DNA from: Paraspadella gotoi
Taxonomy: Eukaryota; Chaetognatha
Assembly: GCA_051294375.1 (NCBI GenBank)
Contig: JBJCIZ010000239.1
Span: 4,469,834-4,533,833 of the forward strand
Direction: 5' to 3'
DNA: 64,000 bases
Under the pieces are notes generated by a model that worked only from the letters and a program-made list of their open reading frames with translations, did no database searches and was not told the origin of the DNA. Of this stretch, positions 1-13,110 are shown one piece after another. Made by a program: the position numbers and the translations under genes. Position 1 is the first letter of the stretch. Each line of letters starts with the position of its first letter.

Positions 1-561
1 TCTGTTGGTTTTCCAGTCATGAACAAAATCTTTCAGTTAAATAGATGGTAAAGAAATTCGAGCTACAATGAATCTACACTGAAATTTGAAGAGTTGCAGC
101 CTAAACGACTGTAATAATATTGAATTAAAAATTTATTAGCAAAATCTTAAAAACATTTGTAAAATGTAATAGAGAGACATTTTGATAAACGTGTTCCAGT
201 TAGAAAGAATTCAGGGTTAAAGTTTAAAAAAACGTTTTCATTTTCAAAGGATACAAGTTGAAATTTAAAAATGTCTCTCTATTACATTTTTCTAATTCAG
301 TAATAAAAGAATTCATAAAAAATATCAGATGGATTGGCCTTTTTCGTTTGACCTGCAACTCTTCAGATAGGTTTCTTTTATTTTATATTATAATTAAAAC
401 CGATATAATATGGGGTAGAATGCATCAAATGCTAAAAGTGAATACATTTTCGGAAATCGCCAGGAGCTCAGCTTTCTGAATTTGTACTCCATTTTAGCCT
501 TTTTTGAAGTTGAATTGAATGACCCTTTTTCTTAAACACTAATACTTTTATAAATATCATT

Positions 562-1490
562 TTAACATCGATTAATAATATAAAAAAACTCAGTTTTTTT
601 TTGCTTCACCCTGTCCTCCTTTTTTCTTTCCTTCCTCCCTTCCTCGCTTCCTTTCCTCTTCCATCTTCCCTCCTTCTTTTCCTTTCCTCTTCCTCCCTCT
701 TCCTCATTCTGAGCGTGAGATCGAAACACGGAGGAATGATCAACGTAGTAAGAGTGATGGCTGGAGTGTACGTGATGATGATGATGATCGTGTATCCAGC
801 CCAGTCCCCATGTTGAGGCGCGTAGATGATGTCGTTTCGGGTAGAGGAATTGACGTTTGCGGCGAGGACGAGAGGAGGAAGAGGAAGAGGAAGGGGAGGA
901 GGAAGAGGAGGGGAGGAAGAGGAGGAAAACGAGGAGGCAAGTAATGAAGAGAGGAAGGAAGAGGAAGAGGAAGTGATAGGGGAGGAAGAGGATAAGGAAG
1001 AGGAGGATAACGAGGAAGGAAGTAAATGAAGGAGATGAGGAAGAGGAAGATTTAATCTTCGTTTCTTCCGCCTGGGGCTGCTGTATTCTCTGGCAACGGG
1101 TGGACCATTTTAACTGCTGCTTTATCCGATAATTGGACAAATCCCTTGAAAATGCTGCATTCGAAGATCGATTTTGACCCTCCTGGATTCAGTCATTTTT
1201 GAAGCCATGCAGTAGATGGTAGGAGACGCTGCTGTCGATGGAGCCGTTTTTTTGCAGCTGTTGCGTGAGAAGAAATAAAGACGCTGCCGTCGATGCAGTA
1301 ATTTTCTTGCAGCTTGCTGCATTTGAAGGTAAAGACGCGGCTGTCGATGCAGCCCATTACTGCAGCCTGCCTGCCAGCGATGGTAAAGACCGCCCTTTCT
1401 AACTGAGTGGCCGCAGTTTTTGCGCGCGACGAAACTGCAGGTCTTCGCAGCAAGTAGGAAAGTTGGCTGAAATTGAAAAAAAACGACCAA
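562..1490 (-). pseudogene. Frame-broken copy of the KRQFLYP His-rich precursor
   Basis: Same gene as 17229-17996 with extra bases that break the frame. It is useful because it is continuous across the point where the other copy has a 25-N gap: the His tail here reads on without interruption from HHHHHVH into SSHHSYYVDHSSVF. The gap at 17291-17315 is therefore probably empty. The Ser-rich part is encoded by a TCC/GGA-rich tract around 870-1040. Confidence 0.6.
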
Positions 1491-2078
1491 AAAAAGTTCA
1501 ACGAGGCCGTTGGTGAACGATTTTGCGAGGAGTTGGTAAGCGATCGAATCGGGAACTCTATATAACGTCGCTCTAAATATTAAATTTGAATATATTTCTT
1601 GATCAAATCTAATTAAAAAAATTGGAATTGAGTATGTATAATTTTATTTTGTAAAAAAAAATTACACTCTCACATTCGTGTGTTAATGTATCATTATGTA
1701 ACAAAATGGCGAATTGATTGAAAAAAAAAGAACGTCATTGTAATATTGTAATATTCGATGCCTATTTAATTGAGAAATAGATTATATACGTAAGTGCTTC
1801 AAAAATTCAAAAGTTAAAATAAACACCTCAACTCTCTCTCTCCCTCCTCTTCTCTCTCTCTCTTCTCTCTCCTCTTCGTCTCTCTCTCTCTCTCTCCTCT
1901 CTTCCTGTTAAAAAATCAATTTGGTAGCGATGAACCGATCCATAATTTTCCCTCCTTTTCCTCTCCTCTCTCCTCCTCCTCCTCCTCTCCTCCTCTTCAA
2001 TACAATAATTAATATACCAACGAGGGACTCCTCCTCATCAATCCTCCTCCCCTTCCATCATCCCTCCCTCCTCCCTCC

Positions 2079-2280
2079 TCATCCCTGGCCAGTTCCAATC
2101 CTTGGGAAAGGGATCGTTTGTATTCTCGGTCGCGAGAATCTCCGGGTCGTGACCCCGTTGACGGTCTGCTTGGGCGGTTGACGGCGACTTCCCGCGTTGG
2201 TGAGACCGGGGAAAGCCGTAAGCGGGGCCGGCTTGGAGTGGGGGGATGCCAGTTCGGTGGGTTGGGAGAGTTTGGTGTGA
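2079..2280 (-). other. GC-rich coding-like island of unknown reading frame
   Basis: A GC-rich patch between CT-rich and GA-rich tracts. Several minus-strand frames are open here. One ends TTRRFSRPRIQT and another contains a KR site (DREYKRSLSQG). The inverted copy at 11220-11395 keeps the patch but with different indels, and the clean third copy is lost in the N gap at 18251-18971, so no frame can be chosen. By position it may be another member of the dibasic-site precursor cluster. Confidence 0.25.
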
Positions 2281-3020
2281 GGGGAAGGGAGGGGAGGGAG
2301 AGAGGAAGAGAGGGAGAGAGGGAGAGAGAGAGGGAGAGAGAGAGGGAGAGAAGAGAGAGAGGGAGAAGAGAGTAAGAAATAAAGAGAGAGAGAGAAGAGT
2401 GAGAGAGAGAGAGAGTGGGAGTGGACCACAGAGACAGTGGAAGAGAGTGAGATAAAGAAGAGAGAGATGAGAAAAAAGAGAAATAGAGAGAGAGGAGAGA
2501 GAGAGGGAGAGAGAGAGAAGAGAGAGAAGAAAGAAAGAAGTGAAGTGACAGAGAACATTTAAGAGAGAGAGAGCGTGAGAAATAAAGAGAGAGAGAGAGA
2601 ACAGAGATTAGAAAGAGAAAGAGTGAGTTGACAGAAAGACAGTGAAGAGAAGTGGAAGAAGAAAGAGAGGAGAGAGGCGTGGAGAAATAAGAAGAAAGAG
2701 GAGAGAGAGAGAAGAGAGAGAGAGGAGAGAGGAGGAGAGAAGAGAACAGAGTGAGTGAACAGAGAACAAGTGAGAAGAGGAGTGAGAAAGAGAGGGAGAG
2801 AGAGAGGAAGAGAGAGCGAGAAGGAAAGAAGAGAGGGGAGAAAGAGAAGAAGAGAGAGAGAGAGAGAGGAGAGAGAGGAGAGAGAGTGAGAAAGAGAGAG
2901 AGAAGAGAGGGAGAGAGAGCGAGAAAGGAAAGAGGAGGAGAGAGGTGAGAAGAGAAGAGAGAGAGAGGAGAGAGTGGAACAGAGACAGTGAGAGAGAAGT
3001 GAGGAGAGAGACGACAGAAA
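2276..3020 (+). repeat. GA-rich low-complexity tract
   Basis: About 750 bases of irregular GA/GAGA/GGA sequence. Open frames here are Arg/Glu/Lys or Ser/Leu strings with no sign of a real protein. The complement is at 10380-11190. Confidence 0.8.
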
Positions 3021-3364
3021 AGGAGGACGGGGGTACAGGGGGGGGTGGACGGACAGACGGGTCCCCGGGTTGTTGCGTCGGTGAAGACGAAGAGTTCTTG
3101 GAAATGGAAATTGTTTTGTTTGTTTTTTTTTTCCGTGTTTGGTTAAAAATTTAATGATTTATTTATCTATTTAAATAGTTAGTTTTTAATGATGTACAGG
3201 TTTTGTTTTTCCTATTAAATACGTACTTTTAATTACTTTTTCCTTTCCATTGTTTGCTTCAAAATTACTTTTTTTTCAACCTATTTTAATTTTAAACTAT
3301 TTTAAATTAATTGTAAGTTTTCCCCCCTGTGCTGTTTGCTTACTTTTTCTTTTTTATTTTTCTT

Positions 3365-3485
3365 TAACTGGTTTAACCTGGTTAAATGTTTTAACTGGTT
3401 AAACTGGTTTAAATGGTTTAACTGGTTAAAATGGTGGAACCCTGGTTTAAATTGGTTAAATAGTTAAGATGGTTAACTGGTTTAT
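3365..3485 (+). repeat. GGTTAA minisatellite (noisy copy)
   Basis: Tandem units of about 9-10 bases built on TGGTTAA with A/C variation. The clean copy is at 18976-19058 and the complement at about 9905-10060. Confidence 0.75.
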
Positions 3486-3749
3486 ACTTCTGGCTTTTTA
3501 AATTTATCTTTTTTCCTCCCTTTTTTCGCTGTTTCCTATCTTCCCTTCCTTTCCTTCTTTCTTTATAATTTTTCCTTTTTTTATTTTTTCCCTTTTGGAT
3601 CTTCCCTTTATTTTCCCTTTTTATATACTTTAAAACTACACGTTAAAACCCTATTTTAAATATAAAGTTAAAATAATTGAAATGTGAATTACTAAAAAAC
3701 TAAAATATTTTACTCTTATTCCGTCTTATCTTTCCGCCTTGACACCTGC

Positions 3750-4011
3750 CCATTAAGCCGGCGGCGGCGGGGCGGCAACGCGCGCCGCACCGGCCGGCCG
3801 GGCACTACCGGCGCCACGCGGCGGCGGCCCCCGTAGGCGCTTTGCCCTAGCCCGGCGGTAACGCAAGCCCATTCGGTGTAAGTAAAGGATGAAACCAGAC
3901 GGCCGTAGTTTCGTTTGCTGCCGTCGATGGTTGAAGAAGGTTTTTGATCGCCGATGGCGTATATGGTTGGGACGGGAAAGGGAAAGGCCTGGGGGAAAAA
4001 GAGAAGAGAAG
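3750..4011 (-). pseudogene. Frame-broken copy of the KRNY Pro-rich precursor
   Basis: Same gene as 19237-19539 with indels. Its value is the 5' side, which the clean copy loses to an N gap. On the minus strand a long CT tract (about 4020-4085) ends in TTTTTCCCCCAG just before the exon, a convincing splice acceptor. The CT repeat is thus probably intronic rather than a Ser-Leu coding repeat. Confidence 0.55.
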
Positions 4012-4022
4012 GAGAAGGAGAG

Positions 4023-4064
<42 letters not shown>

Positions 4065-4259
4065 AGAAGAGAGAGAGAGAGAAGGAGAGGAAGAGAGCCG
4101 TTGGGCGATGGGTCTTTTGTAAGGCGGGTTTTGGTAAGGTCGCGCCCTTAACCATAACAGAGTCCCCCTTGACAAGATCGGTCCCGTAACAATCCAACAA
4201 TTGAAGCCCAAATTACTAAAATTGTAATTTCTTTCGCTTCCCCCCACACAAGTTGGCAT

Positions 4260-5400
4260 TAAAAGAAATATTTTTTTTTTAACTTTATCGTCTATTTTTT
4301 AAATGTCAAATAATGAAATCGTGAAATAGTAAATATGGACAAATTCAAACAAAGATAAGAGCCCTTTTCCAAAACAAATTTCCTCTTATTTAAGGCATTT
4401 TGTTTTTTCATTAAGTAAATTTTTTTGGACAATTGTTGCCCCCCTTTCTCGTTTAAAGATAAAACCTTTCCAACCTTATTCTTTTTTAAACCATTTTTTT
4501 TTTTCCTCAAAGCCACTGAGTTAAATCAAATAATAACAAGAAGGGCAAAGAAAACGAAAATTATTTAAAAGACGGCCAGTGGTGTTTCCCCTGAAAATAC
4601 ATTTAAGATATAATTAAAACAATTAAATTTTTTTTAGTTTTTTTTTTGGATTTAACAGTCAAACTTATTTTTATTCAAATTATTTAAAATGTTGACATGC
4701 CCCAATGCTTCATTTTGCGTGTGCGTGAATAATACTAATTCCCCCCAATTGCTCAATTCAAGTTATTTTTTTTTTTTTTGCTTGAAAAATGTTATCTTTT
4801 GGGTGGGAAAATATTATATGAAAATCAATGGCTGGGTAAATTTTATTTGTTTTTTACAAAATATAAAATGTAAAAGAAATAAAATTTGAGCCAAAAAATA
4901 ATTAATATATAAAGATTGGCCTTGAATTTTTTTAAAGTAGAGAAAATTTATTAAGAGAACAAGCCCAACAAAATGCGGCCCAGATGCCTTGTAAAAGACA
5001 AAATAATGGCAAAGTAACCAAGAAATGCCATTGAATAAGGTTAATCAAAAAATATGTAAAAAATGCCCATAAGAAAAAATCATTATTTTTTTTTAGCGTA
5101 TTTGCTTTGAGAAGGAAAACATTGCTGCGTCAATCGAGAAAGGAGGAAAAAAGCCATTGCCCCCCTCTTTGAGAGGTTCAATAAACATTAACATTGAAAA
5201 TAATTTTAAAATGTAATTTCTATATTGTTAAAAAATTCCGTTAAATATTCTTGGGAAGAAGGCAAGCAGGCAGTTAACTTGTTTTTTAAACCAATTAACC
5301 CGTTTTACCATTGGAAACCAACCCTTATTCCTAAGAAACGGTTTTTGATTAACCCCACATCGTCCCCGGGAAAGAATATTTCCCCCCAAATTGGATGGTG
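4260..5400. other. AT-rich spacer, no gene seen
   Basis: AT-rich, homopolymer-rich sequence matching 19850-20850. I see no convincing exon in it. Confidence 0.6.
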
Positions 5401-5482
5401 GGCTGGTGATGGGTGGTGGAGGTGGTTGATGGGGTGGGTGATGGACCCCGTCGAACTGGTGAATGGTGGATGACCCGTGGGA

Positions 5483-5910
5483 CTATGATGGGTGGATGGA
5501 TGAATGCCCCCGTGGAACCTTAAATGATGGTGGGTGCCCCCCCGGTGGGATGGTTGGTGGGAAAATTAGCTTTGTGATGACGGTGGAATGGCTGTGATGG
5601 TGATGTTCCGGTCCTATCCAAATTCCTCCCATTCCCGTAATACGAAATCCCCTCCCCGGGGCCCGATAGTAATAAACCCAAACCCCAAACCCCATCCGTT
5701 TGCCACCAAAATTTGTTCGCTTGGTTCGGTGGGGACGGAAAAAGGAAGGGAGGCCAGTTTGATTTCGTTTTTTGGTTGTTGTTTTATGTCAGGGCCGTTG
5801 TAGCTGAAGAGCTTTCGTTCTTTTTTTTGGGGGGGGGGGAGGGAGGGAAAAAGTAGGGGATTTTCGAATTTTTTGGATGTCCGGGACAGTTTGAAAATGT
5901 TGGGTGGCAA
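5483..5910 (-). pseudogene. Frame-broken copy of the KRQFGG precursor
   Basis: Noisy copy of the gene at 20855-21310. The aromatic/Gly-rich core (YYYRAPG, then GMGGIWI) and the start of the His tail are recognisable, but frame changes split it. The His repeat is shorter than in the clean copy. Confidence 0.55.
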
Positions 5911-6569
5911 GGGTTTCCGGTAATTAGGAAATTAAGTTTTATACGTAGGTTATGAAGATTTGGGTATTTGGGTAAAATTAGTTTTTTGAGAAAATGGAAT
6001 CCAAATATTTGTTCACCAAATTAAAGGCAATGAAAGTTTTATTTTTATGGTGTCAAGGTTTAAAGTTTAATTGGGAAAGGAAAGCAGTGAAATAGAAATT
6101 TTTCCGAGGGTAGTCCATATTTTGGTCAGGCATTGAGATTTGGCATGGGAAAGGAAGATGGAATAAATGTTTTTGGGGCAAAGGGTATAACAACCCAGAC
6201 AAAAAAAGAGAAGCTAATTAATTTTAATATCAAAATGGGTGCTTTAGCTACAATAAAACAAACCCTATTTTTTAGTTTTTCTTTTTGGCAAAAAAGTAGT
6301 TTGGGTTAATAAAAAGCCTCAGTCCATAAGAAAGTTAACAGAAAATTCCAATTTTTAAAATTTCCCAAAAACTTTTTTTGGATGTTGGGTCCAGAAAATG
6401 GTGAAAACAGAGATGGATTTAGAAATAAAGATAGAGTTAATGAAGTTAATTTTTAACCAATTTTTTTATATATAATTAATAAGTTTAAACATTTTTTGCC
6501 CTGAAAAAATACACATATATTTTTCTATTTAAAGATAAAAGATTTTTTTTTTTAACTTTAAAAATTATG

Positions 6570-6740
6570 AAATTTCAAATTGAACTAAAGCAAGTCCCTT
6601 TGATAACAGCAAACGATTTTTAATTTTTATTGTCAGCCCCTTGAAGGCTTTGAATGAAAAGCCCGAAACTTTGTCTGGGTAACAATATAAATCCGTTGCC
6701 CTGGTATCATAGACTTTGTCCCCTTTTAATTTTCAATTTG
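6570..6740. repeat. Noisy copy of the fold-back hairpin, centre of the large palindrome
   Basis: Corresponds to 22356-22498 with the same loop (CCTTGAAGGCTT then GAATGAAAAGCC). To the left the locus runs forward and to the right it runs as its own reverse complement, so the palindrome is centred on this hairpin loop. Confidence 0.7.
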
Positions 6741-7439
6741 AAATTTTCCATAATTTTTTTTTAAAAGTAAAAAATCTTATCTTTTAATAGAAATATATGG
6801 GTGTTTTTATTTTTTTTTTAAGGCAAAAAAATGGTTTTAACTTATTATTATATATAAAAAATTTGTTAAATTTAGCTTCATAAACTCCTATCTCTTATTT
6901 TCTTAAATTCCATCTTCTTTGTTTTTCACAATTTTCTTGAACCCAACATCAAAAAAAGTTCTTTTTGAAATTTTAAAAATATGATTTTTTCTGTTTTTAT
7001 TTCCTTAATGACTGAAAGGCTTTTAAATACCCAAACTTTACTTTTGCCAGAAAACTAAAAAATAGTTTTTTTGTTTTTTTATTGTAGCTAAGCACATTTT
7101 GGAATATAAATTTAATTTAAGTTTTTTTCTTTCCTCTCCTTTTTGGTCTGGATTGGGTTTTTCTTTGCCCAAACATTTAATTCCCAATCTTTCCCCTCAA
7201 AATGCCAAAATTTCAATTGCCTGACCAATCTTGACTAAACCCTCGAAAATTTCTTATCAACTGGCTTTCTTTCGCCATTTTTAACTTTTTTAACTTGAAC
7301 ACAAAAATACCAACTCATGCCTTAATTGTGAAACAAAATATTTGATTCCCATTTCCTCAAAACCCTTATACCAAATAACCCAAATCTCATAAAACCTTAA
7401 CGTATAAACTTAATCCTATTGACGAACCGCTTCACCGCA

Positions 7440-8000
7440 ACATCAAACTCCGTCCGACATCAAATCGAATCCCCTAAAACCTTCCTCCCCTCCCCCCCCC
7501 CCCAAAAAGAAAGAGCTCTCAAGCTTACAACGGCACCTTGGACATAAACCAACAACAACGGATTAATTCAAACTTGGCCCTTCCCCTCCTTTTCCCGTTT
7601 CACGAAACCAATAGCGAACCAATTTTGTTGGCCAAAACCGGATGGGGTTGGGGTTTTTGGGTTTATTACTATTCGCCCCGGGGGATTCGGATACGGAAAA
7701 TGGGAGGGAATTTTGATTACGAACCGATAACATCAAAACCATCAACAGCCCATCCACCCCTCCCCCATCACAGTATCAACCACCATCACGGGCACCCAAC
7801 CATCAAGTCCCCACCGGCGCCATCAATCATTCAAACCATCATAGTCCACGGTTCCCCATCCACCAATCCAACAGTCACGGTCCATCACCCACCCATCAAA
7901 CCACCCTCACCACCATCACAGCCACAATCAAATTGGAAAATATTCCCCTTTCCCGACGAATTGTTGGGGTTTAATCAAAACGTCTTAGAAAGATAAAGGG
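7440..8000 (+). pseudogene. Inverted frame-broken copy of the KRQFGG precursor
   Basis: Plus-strand image of the gene at 20855-21310. It retains the core GWGFWVYYYS and then a tail whose His codons are shifted into Ser/Pro/Ile frames. Not an independent gene. Confidence 0.55.
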
Positions 8001-9394
8001 GTTTGGTTCATGGTTAAACGGTTAATTGGGTTTTAAAAAAACCAAGTTTACTGCCCTGCCCTGCCCCTCCCTTCCAGAAATATTTACGAATTTGGGTAAC
8101 AATATAGAAAATTACATTTAAAATTTATTTCCAAATGTATGGTTTTGATCTCAAAGAGCATGGGCTTTTTCCTCCCTCGCTTCGAAATTGACGGCTTGGT
8201 CAATTTTGTGTTTCCCTTCCTTTCAAAGCCAAAATCGCTTTTTTAAAAATAATAAATTTTTAATGGAATTTTTCCCTATGGCAAATTTACATATTTTTTG
8301 ATTACCTCTTTTTTCAATTGGAAATTTCTTTTGGTACTTTGCATTATTGTTCCTTTTTACAGCATCCTTGCCTCTGCGCAAATTTTTTTGTTTTGGCCTT
8401 GGGTTTCCTCCTATAAATTTTTCTTCTACTTTAAAATCTTAATGCATCTTCTTTTATATATTAAATTTTTTTGCATCAAATTTTTTTTATTCTTTTACAT
8501 TTTTAATTATTTTAAAACATAAAAATTCCAAGCAATGATTTTTTCATATTAAATATTTCCCCACCTCAGATTAAAACATTTTTTTTCAAGGCAAAAAAAA
8601 AATAATTTTGATGAGCCAATGAAATTACGTTTTATTATTCCCCACGCACACGCAAAAAAATGGAAAGCATGCCATGTCACACATTTTTAATATTTGAAAA
8701 TAAAAATTTAAAGTTTTGAAACTGTTTATCCAAAAACCTAAATTTTTAAAATTGTTAAATTATATCTTTAATTGTTATTCAAGAAACCACAACTGGCCCC
8801 CGCCCTTTTTTAAATATTTCGTTTTTCTGCCTCTGTATTAATTGATTTACTCAGTGGGCTTTTGGAAAAAAAAATTGTTAAAAAGAAATAGTTGGAGGTT
8901 TAAATCTTTTTTAACGAGAGCAACATTGGTCCAAATATCTTTAAATTGAAAAACAATGGGCTTAAATAAGAGAAAAATTGTTTTGAAAGCTTCTTTTTTT
9001 CCTTTTGGGTTTGAATTGTCCATTATTTACTATTTCCACGGAAATTTTTTCAAATATTTGACAATTAAAAATAGACCCGGATTAAGTTTAAAAAAATATT
9101 TCTTTAATGGCAACCTTGTGGTGGGAAAAAGGCGAAAGAAAAATACATTTAGTAAGTTGCCTTCAATTGTTTGGGATTGGTACGAACCGCTCTTGTTCAA
9201 GACTTCTGGCTGGTAAGGCCGACCTTTCCAAACCGGCCTTTACAAAGACCCATCGCCAACGCCTCCTCCCGTCTCTCTCTCTATCCTTCTCTCCTCTCTT
9301 CTCGTCTCTCCTCTCTCTCTCTTCTCTCCCTTCCTCTCTTCGCTCTCTCCCTCCCTCTAAATCTCTCTCTTTCTCCTTTTTTTTCCCCCAGCCT

Positions 9395-9720
9395 TCCTTT
9401 CCCTGTCGCCCAACCAATAACCGGCCATCCCGGCGATCCAACTCCTCACCATCGACGCAGCAAACGAAACTACTTTGCCGTCTGGGTTCATCCCTTAACT
9501 ACACTGGATGGGGCTGGCGTACCCGCCCCGGCCTTGGGCAACGCCCTAAACGGGCCCCCCGCCGCGGGTGCCGCTCGGTAAAAGTGCCCCGCCGCCCCGG
9601 TGCCGGCCGTGCGCGCCCCCCGCCCCGCCGAGCTTACTGGCAGGTGTTTCCAGCGGGAAAGAAATTAAAAGACGAAATAAGAAGTGAATATTTTTTTAGT
9701 CCCCTTTTTTAGTAATCAAT
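9395..9720 (+). pseudogene. Inverted frame-broken copy of the KRNY Pro-rich precursor
   Basis: Plus-strand image of 19237-19539. The acceptor TTTTTTTTCCCCCAG just before it (ending about 9391) agrees with the copy near 4000 and supports a real 3' splice site upstream of this exon. Confidence 0.5.
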
Positions 9721-9904
9721 TCCATAATAATTTTTTAACTTATTATTTAACATGAGGCGTTTTTAACGTACGGTAAGTTTTTAAAGTATAAATAAAAAGG
9801 GAAATTAAAGGGAAAAGATCAAAAGAAATATAAAAAAAGAAAAATAATAAAGAAAGAAAGGAAGGAAAGGGAGATAGAAACCGAAAAGGGAAGAAAAAAA
9901 TTGA

Positions 9905-10060
9905 ATTAAAGCCAGAGGTAACCAGTTTAACCATCCCTAACTAGTTTTTTAACCAATTTTAACCAGGTCACCATTTTTAACCAGTTTAAACCATTTTTAC
10001 CAGTTTAACCAGTTTAACCCCCATTTTACCAGTTTTACCAGTTTTAAAGAAAATAAAAAA
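9905..10060 (-). repeat. GGTTAA minisatellite, inverted copy
   Basis: TTAACCA-based tandem repeat, the complement of 3365-3485. Confidence 0.7.
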
Positions 10061-10379
10061 AGGTGTCACAGGCCAAAAAAAAACAGGGAAAACTACAATA
10101 ATTTAAAAATAAGTAAAAAATAAATAGGTTTTGGAAAAAAAAAAGTATTTTGAAGCAACAAATGAAAGAAGAAAAAGTTAAATAAAGTAGGTATTTTTTT
10201 TAAATAGAAAAAAAGAACCCCTGTGACAATCATAAAAACTAATATTTAATTAAGATAATAAATCATTAAATTTTAAACAAACACGAAAAAAAACCAACCA
10301 AAACAATCCCTATCAAACTCTCGTCTTCACGACGGCCAAAACCCGACCCTCTGTCGTCCCACCCCCCTTAACCCCCCCG

Positions 10380-10705
10380 TCTCCTTTTCCTTCGGTCTCT
10401 TCTCTCACTCCCTTATCACTGTCTCCTGTTCCCATCTTCTCCTCTCTCTCTTCTCTTCTTTCCTCACTTCCGCTCTCTTCTCTTTCCTTCCCTCGCTCTC
10501 TTCTCCTCCTCTCTCTCTCTCTTTTTCTCAATCTTTTCCTCTCTTCTCTCCTTCTCCTCCTTTCCTCTCTCTCTCCCTCTCTCTTTCCTCGAGCTCTCTC
10601 TCTCCTTTTCCCTTCTCCGCTTTCTTCTCCCTCTCTCTCTCTCCTCTTTTCTCACTCTCTCTCACTGTTCTGCACTCACTCCTTTCTCTTCTCTCTCTCT
10701 CTCTC

Positions 10706-10738
<33 letters not shown>

Positions 10739-11190
10739 ATTTCTCAAACGCTTCTCCTCTCTCTTTCTCACTCTTCCTCTCACTGTCTCCTGTTACTCAC
10801 TTCTTTCTCTTTCTATCTCCTGGTCCTTCTCTCTCTCTCCTTTTTATTTTTCTCAACGCTCTTTCTCTCTAAATGGTCTCTGTTCCCACTCCAACTCTTT
10901 TTCTCTCTCTCTCCCTCTTTCTCTCTCTCTCTCCTCTCTCTCTCCTCTCTTCCCTCTTTTATCTCACCCTCTCTCTCTTTCCTCACTTCCTCTCTCAACT
11001 GTCCCCTCTTGTCACGGTCCACTCTTTTCTCTCCTCTCTCACTCTTTCTCCTTCTCTCCTCTTTTATTTTCTTTACTCTCTCTCCCTCCTCCTCCTCCTC
11101 TTCCTCCCCTCTCTCTCTTCCCCTCTTCTTCTCTCCCCTCTCTCCCTCTCTTCCTCTCTCCCCCTCCCCTCCCCTCCCTCACACAAACCT
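10380..11190. repeat. CT-rich low-complexity tract
   Basis: Complement of the GA-rich tract at 2276-3020. Long open frames are Ser/Leu/Phe strings only. Confidence 0.8.
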
Positions 11191-11996
11191 CTCCCAACCC
11201 ACCGAACTGGCCATCCCCCCCCCACTCCAAGCGGCCCCGCTTTACGGCTTCCCCCCGGTCTTCACCAAGCGGGATCCCGCCGTCCCAAAACGCCAAGCAA
11301 CCCGGTCCCCCAACGGGGTCAAACGACCCGGAGATTCTCGCGGACGAAGAATACAAACGATCCCTTTCAAAGGGGAATGGCTGGCCGGATGAGGAGGAGG
11401 GGAAGGATTGAAATGAAAGGAAAAGGAAGGAATGAAATGGAGGAAAGGAATTCCCCTCGTGGTATATTTATTGGTATTGAAGGAGGGAGGAAGGAGGAGG
11501 AGGGAGGGAGGAGGAAAGGAGGAAGAAAGGGAGGAAGAAATATGGACTGTTTCATCGTAAACCAAATTGAAATTTTTTTAACGAGAGAGAGAGGAAGAGA
11601 GGAGAGAGAGAGGGAGGAGAGAGAGAGAAGAGAGGAGAGAGAAGAGAGGGAAGGGAAGAGTTGAAGTGTTTAAATTTTAACTTTGGAATTTTGAAGCACT
11701 TAACGTGAATAATAATCTATTTCTTCAAATTAAAATTAGCAATCGAAATATTAAAAACCAATAATTTACAATGACGTTCTTTTTTTTTCAATCACAATTT
11801 CCCCGCCCATTTTTTTTTGTACAATGTATTACATAACAACACCGATTTGTGAGAGTTTGGTGTAATTTTTTTACAATAAAAAATATACATTAATCAATTC
11901 AATTTTTTTTAATTTAGAATTTTGATCAAGAAAATATTTCCAAATTAAATATTTTAAAGAGCGAACCCCGTTTTAAATATAGAGTTCCCCGATCCG

Positions 11997-13110
11997 ATGT
12001 TTAAACCAACCCTCCTCGCAAATCGTTCCACCAAACGGGCCCTTCGTGAACTTTTTTTGGTCGTTTTTTTTTTTTTCAATTTCAGCCAACTTCCCTATTG
12101 GGGCTTGCGAAAGACCCTGCAGTTTCGTCCCGCAAAAAACTTGGCGGCACTTTTTCAGTTTTTTTTAGAAAAGGGGCTGCGTCCTTTTACCATCGCTGGG
12201 CAGCAGCCCTGCAGTAAATGGCTGCATCGGACCAGCCCCCGCGGTCCCCTTTTTAACCGCCTTCAAATGCCAGCAGCTTTGCAGAAAAATTACTCATCGG
12301 ACGGCAGCGGTCCCCTTAAATCTTCCTCACGCAAAACAGCCTGCCAAAAAAAACGGCTCCGCCATCCGAAGCCAACGTCCCCTCTACCATCCTAACTGCA
12401 AGTGGTTTTTCAAAAAAAATGACCCTGGATCCAGGAAAAGGTCAAAATCGATCTTCGAAATGCCAGCAATTTTTCAGGATTTGTCCGAATTATCGGATAA
12501 AGCAGCAAAAGTTTAAAAATGTCAACCCGTTGCAAGAGAATACAGCAGCCCCCCAGCCGGAAAAAAGAAACCGAGATTAAAATCTTCTCGCTTTTTCCCT
12601 CATCTCCTTATTTACATTTCCCTCCTCGTTATCCCCTTCCTCTTTCCTTTTATCCTCTTCCTCCGCCCTAATCAACTTTTCCTCTTCCCCTCCTTCCTCC
12701 CTCCTCCTTCATTTTTAAACTTTCCCCATCCTCGTTTTTTCCCTCCCTCTTCCTCCCTTCCCCGCTCTTTTCCTGCCTCCCTCTTTCCCTTTCCTCTTGC
12801 CCTCCCTCTCCGTCCTCGCCGCAAACGTAATTCCCCTTCTACCCGACGAACATCATCTACGGGCCCTCAACATGGGAAACTTGGGGCTGGGATACAAACC
12901 CGATGCATCCAATCCATCATCAGTACCACCTCCAGCCATCCAACTTCTACTACGTTGAAAATTCATTTCCTCCCCCGTGGTTTTTTCGATCTCACGCTTC
13001 AGAATGGAGGAAGAGGGAGGAAGAGGAAAGGGAAAGAAAAGGAAGGGAGGAAGATGGGGAAGAGGAAAGAAAAGGAAGGAAGGGGAAGGAAAGGAAAGAA
13101 AAAGGGGAGG
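11997..13110 (+). pseudogene. Inverted frame-broken copy of the KRQFLYP precursor
   Basis: Plus-strand image of 17229-17996. The polypyrimidine run plus TTTCAG at about 12060-12082, before the first codons, matches the clean copy. The Ala/Ser and His segments are frame-shifted many times. Confidence 0.5.

Larger units (their letters stand above)
1..6650 (+). repeat. Noisy forward copy of an ~8-kb locus
   Basis: This stretch matches 16506-21879 in the same order: the KRQFLYP gene, GA-rich block, GGTTAA minisatellite, KRNY gene, AT-rich spacer, KRQFGG gene, then the hairpin. It differs by very many single-base insertions, chiefly in homopolymers, so coding frames are broken throughout. The error pattern looks like uncorrected long-read sequence rather than evolutionary divergence (inference). 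Use 15490-21879 as the reference version. This copy spans the N gaps at 18251-18971 and 19540-19791. Confidence 0.8.

Noticed and set aside
2751-3154. Arg/Glu/Lys-rich frames in the GA tract, and Ser/Leu/Phe frames in CT tracts (10873-11664, 43669-44643, 46836-47514)
   Set aside because: Translation of simple repeats; both strands and several frames are equally open.
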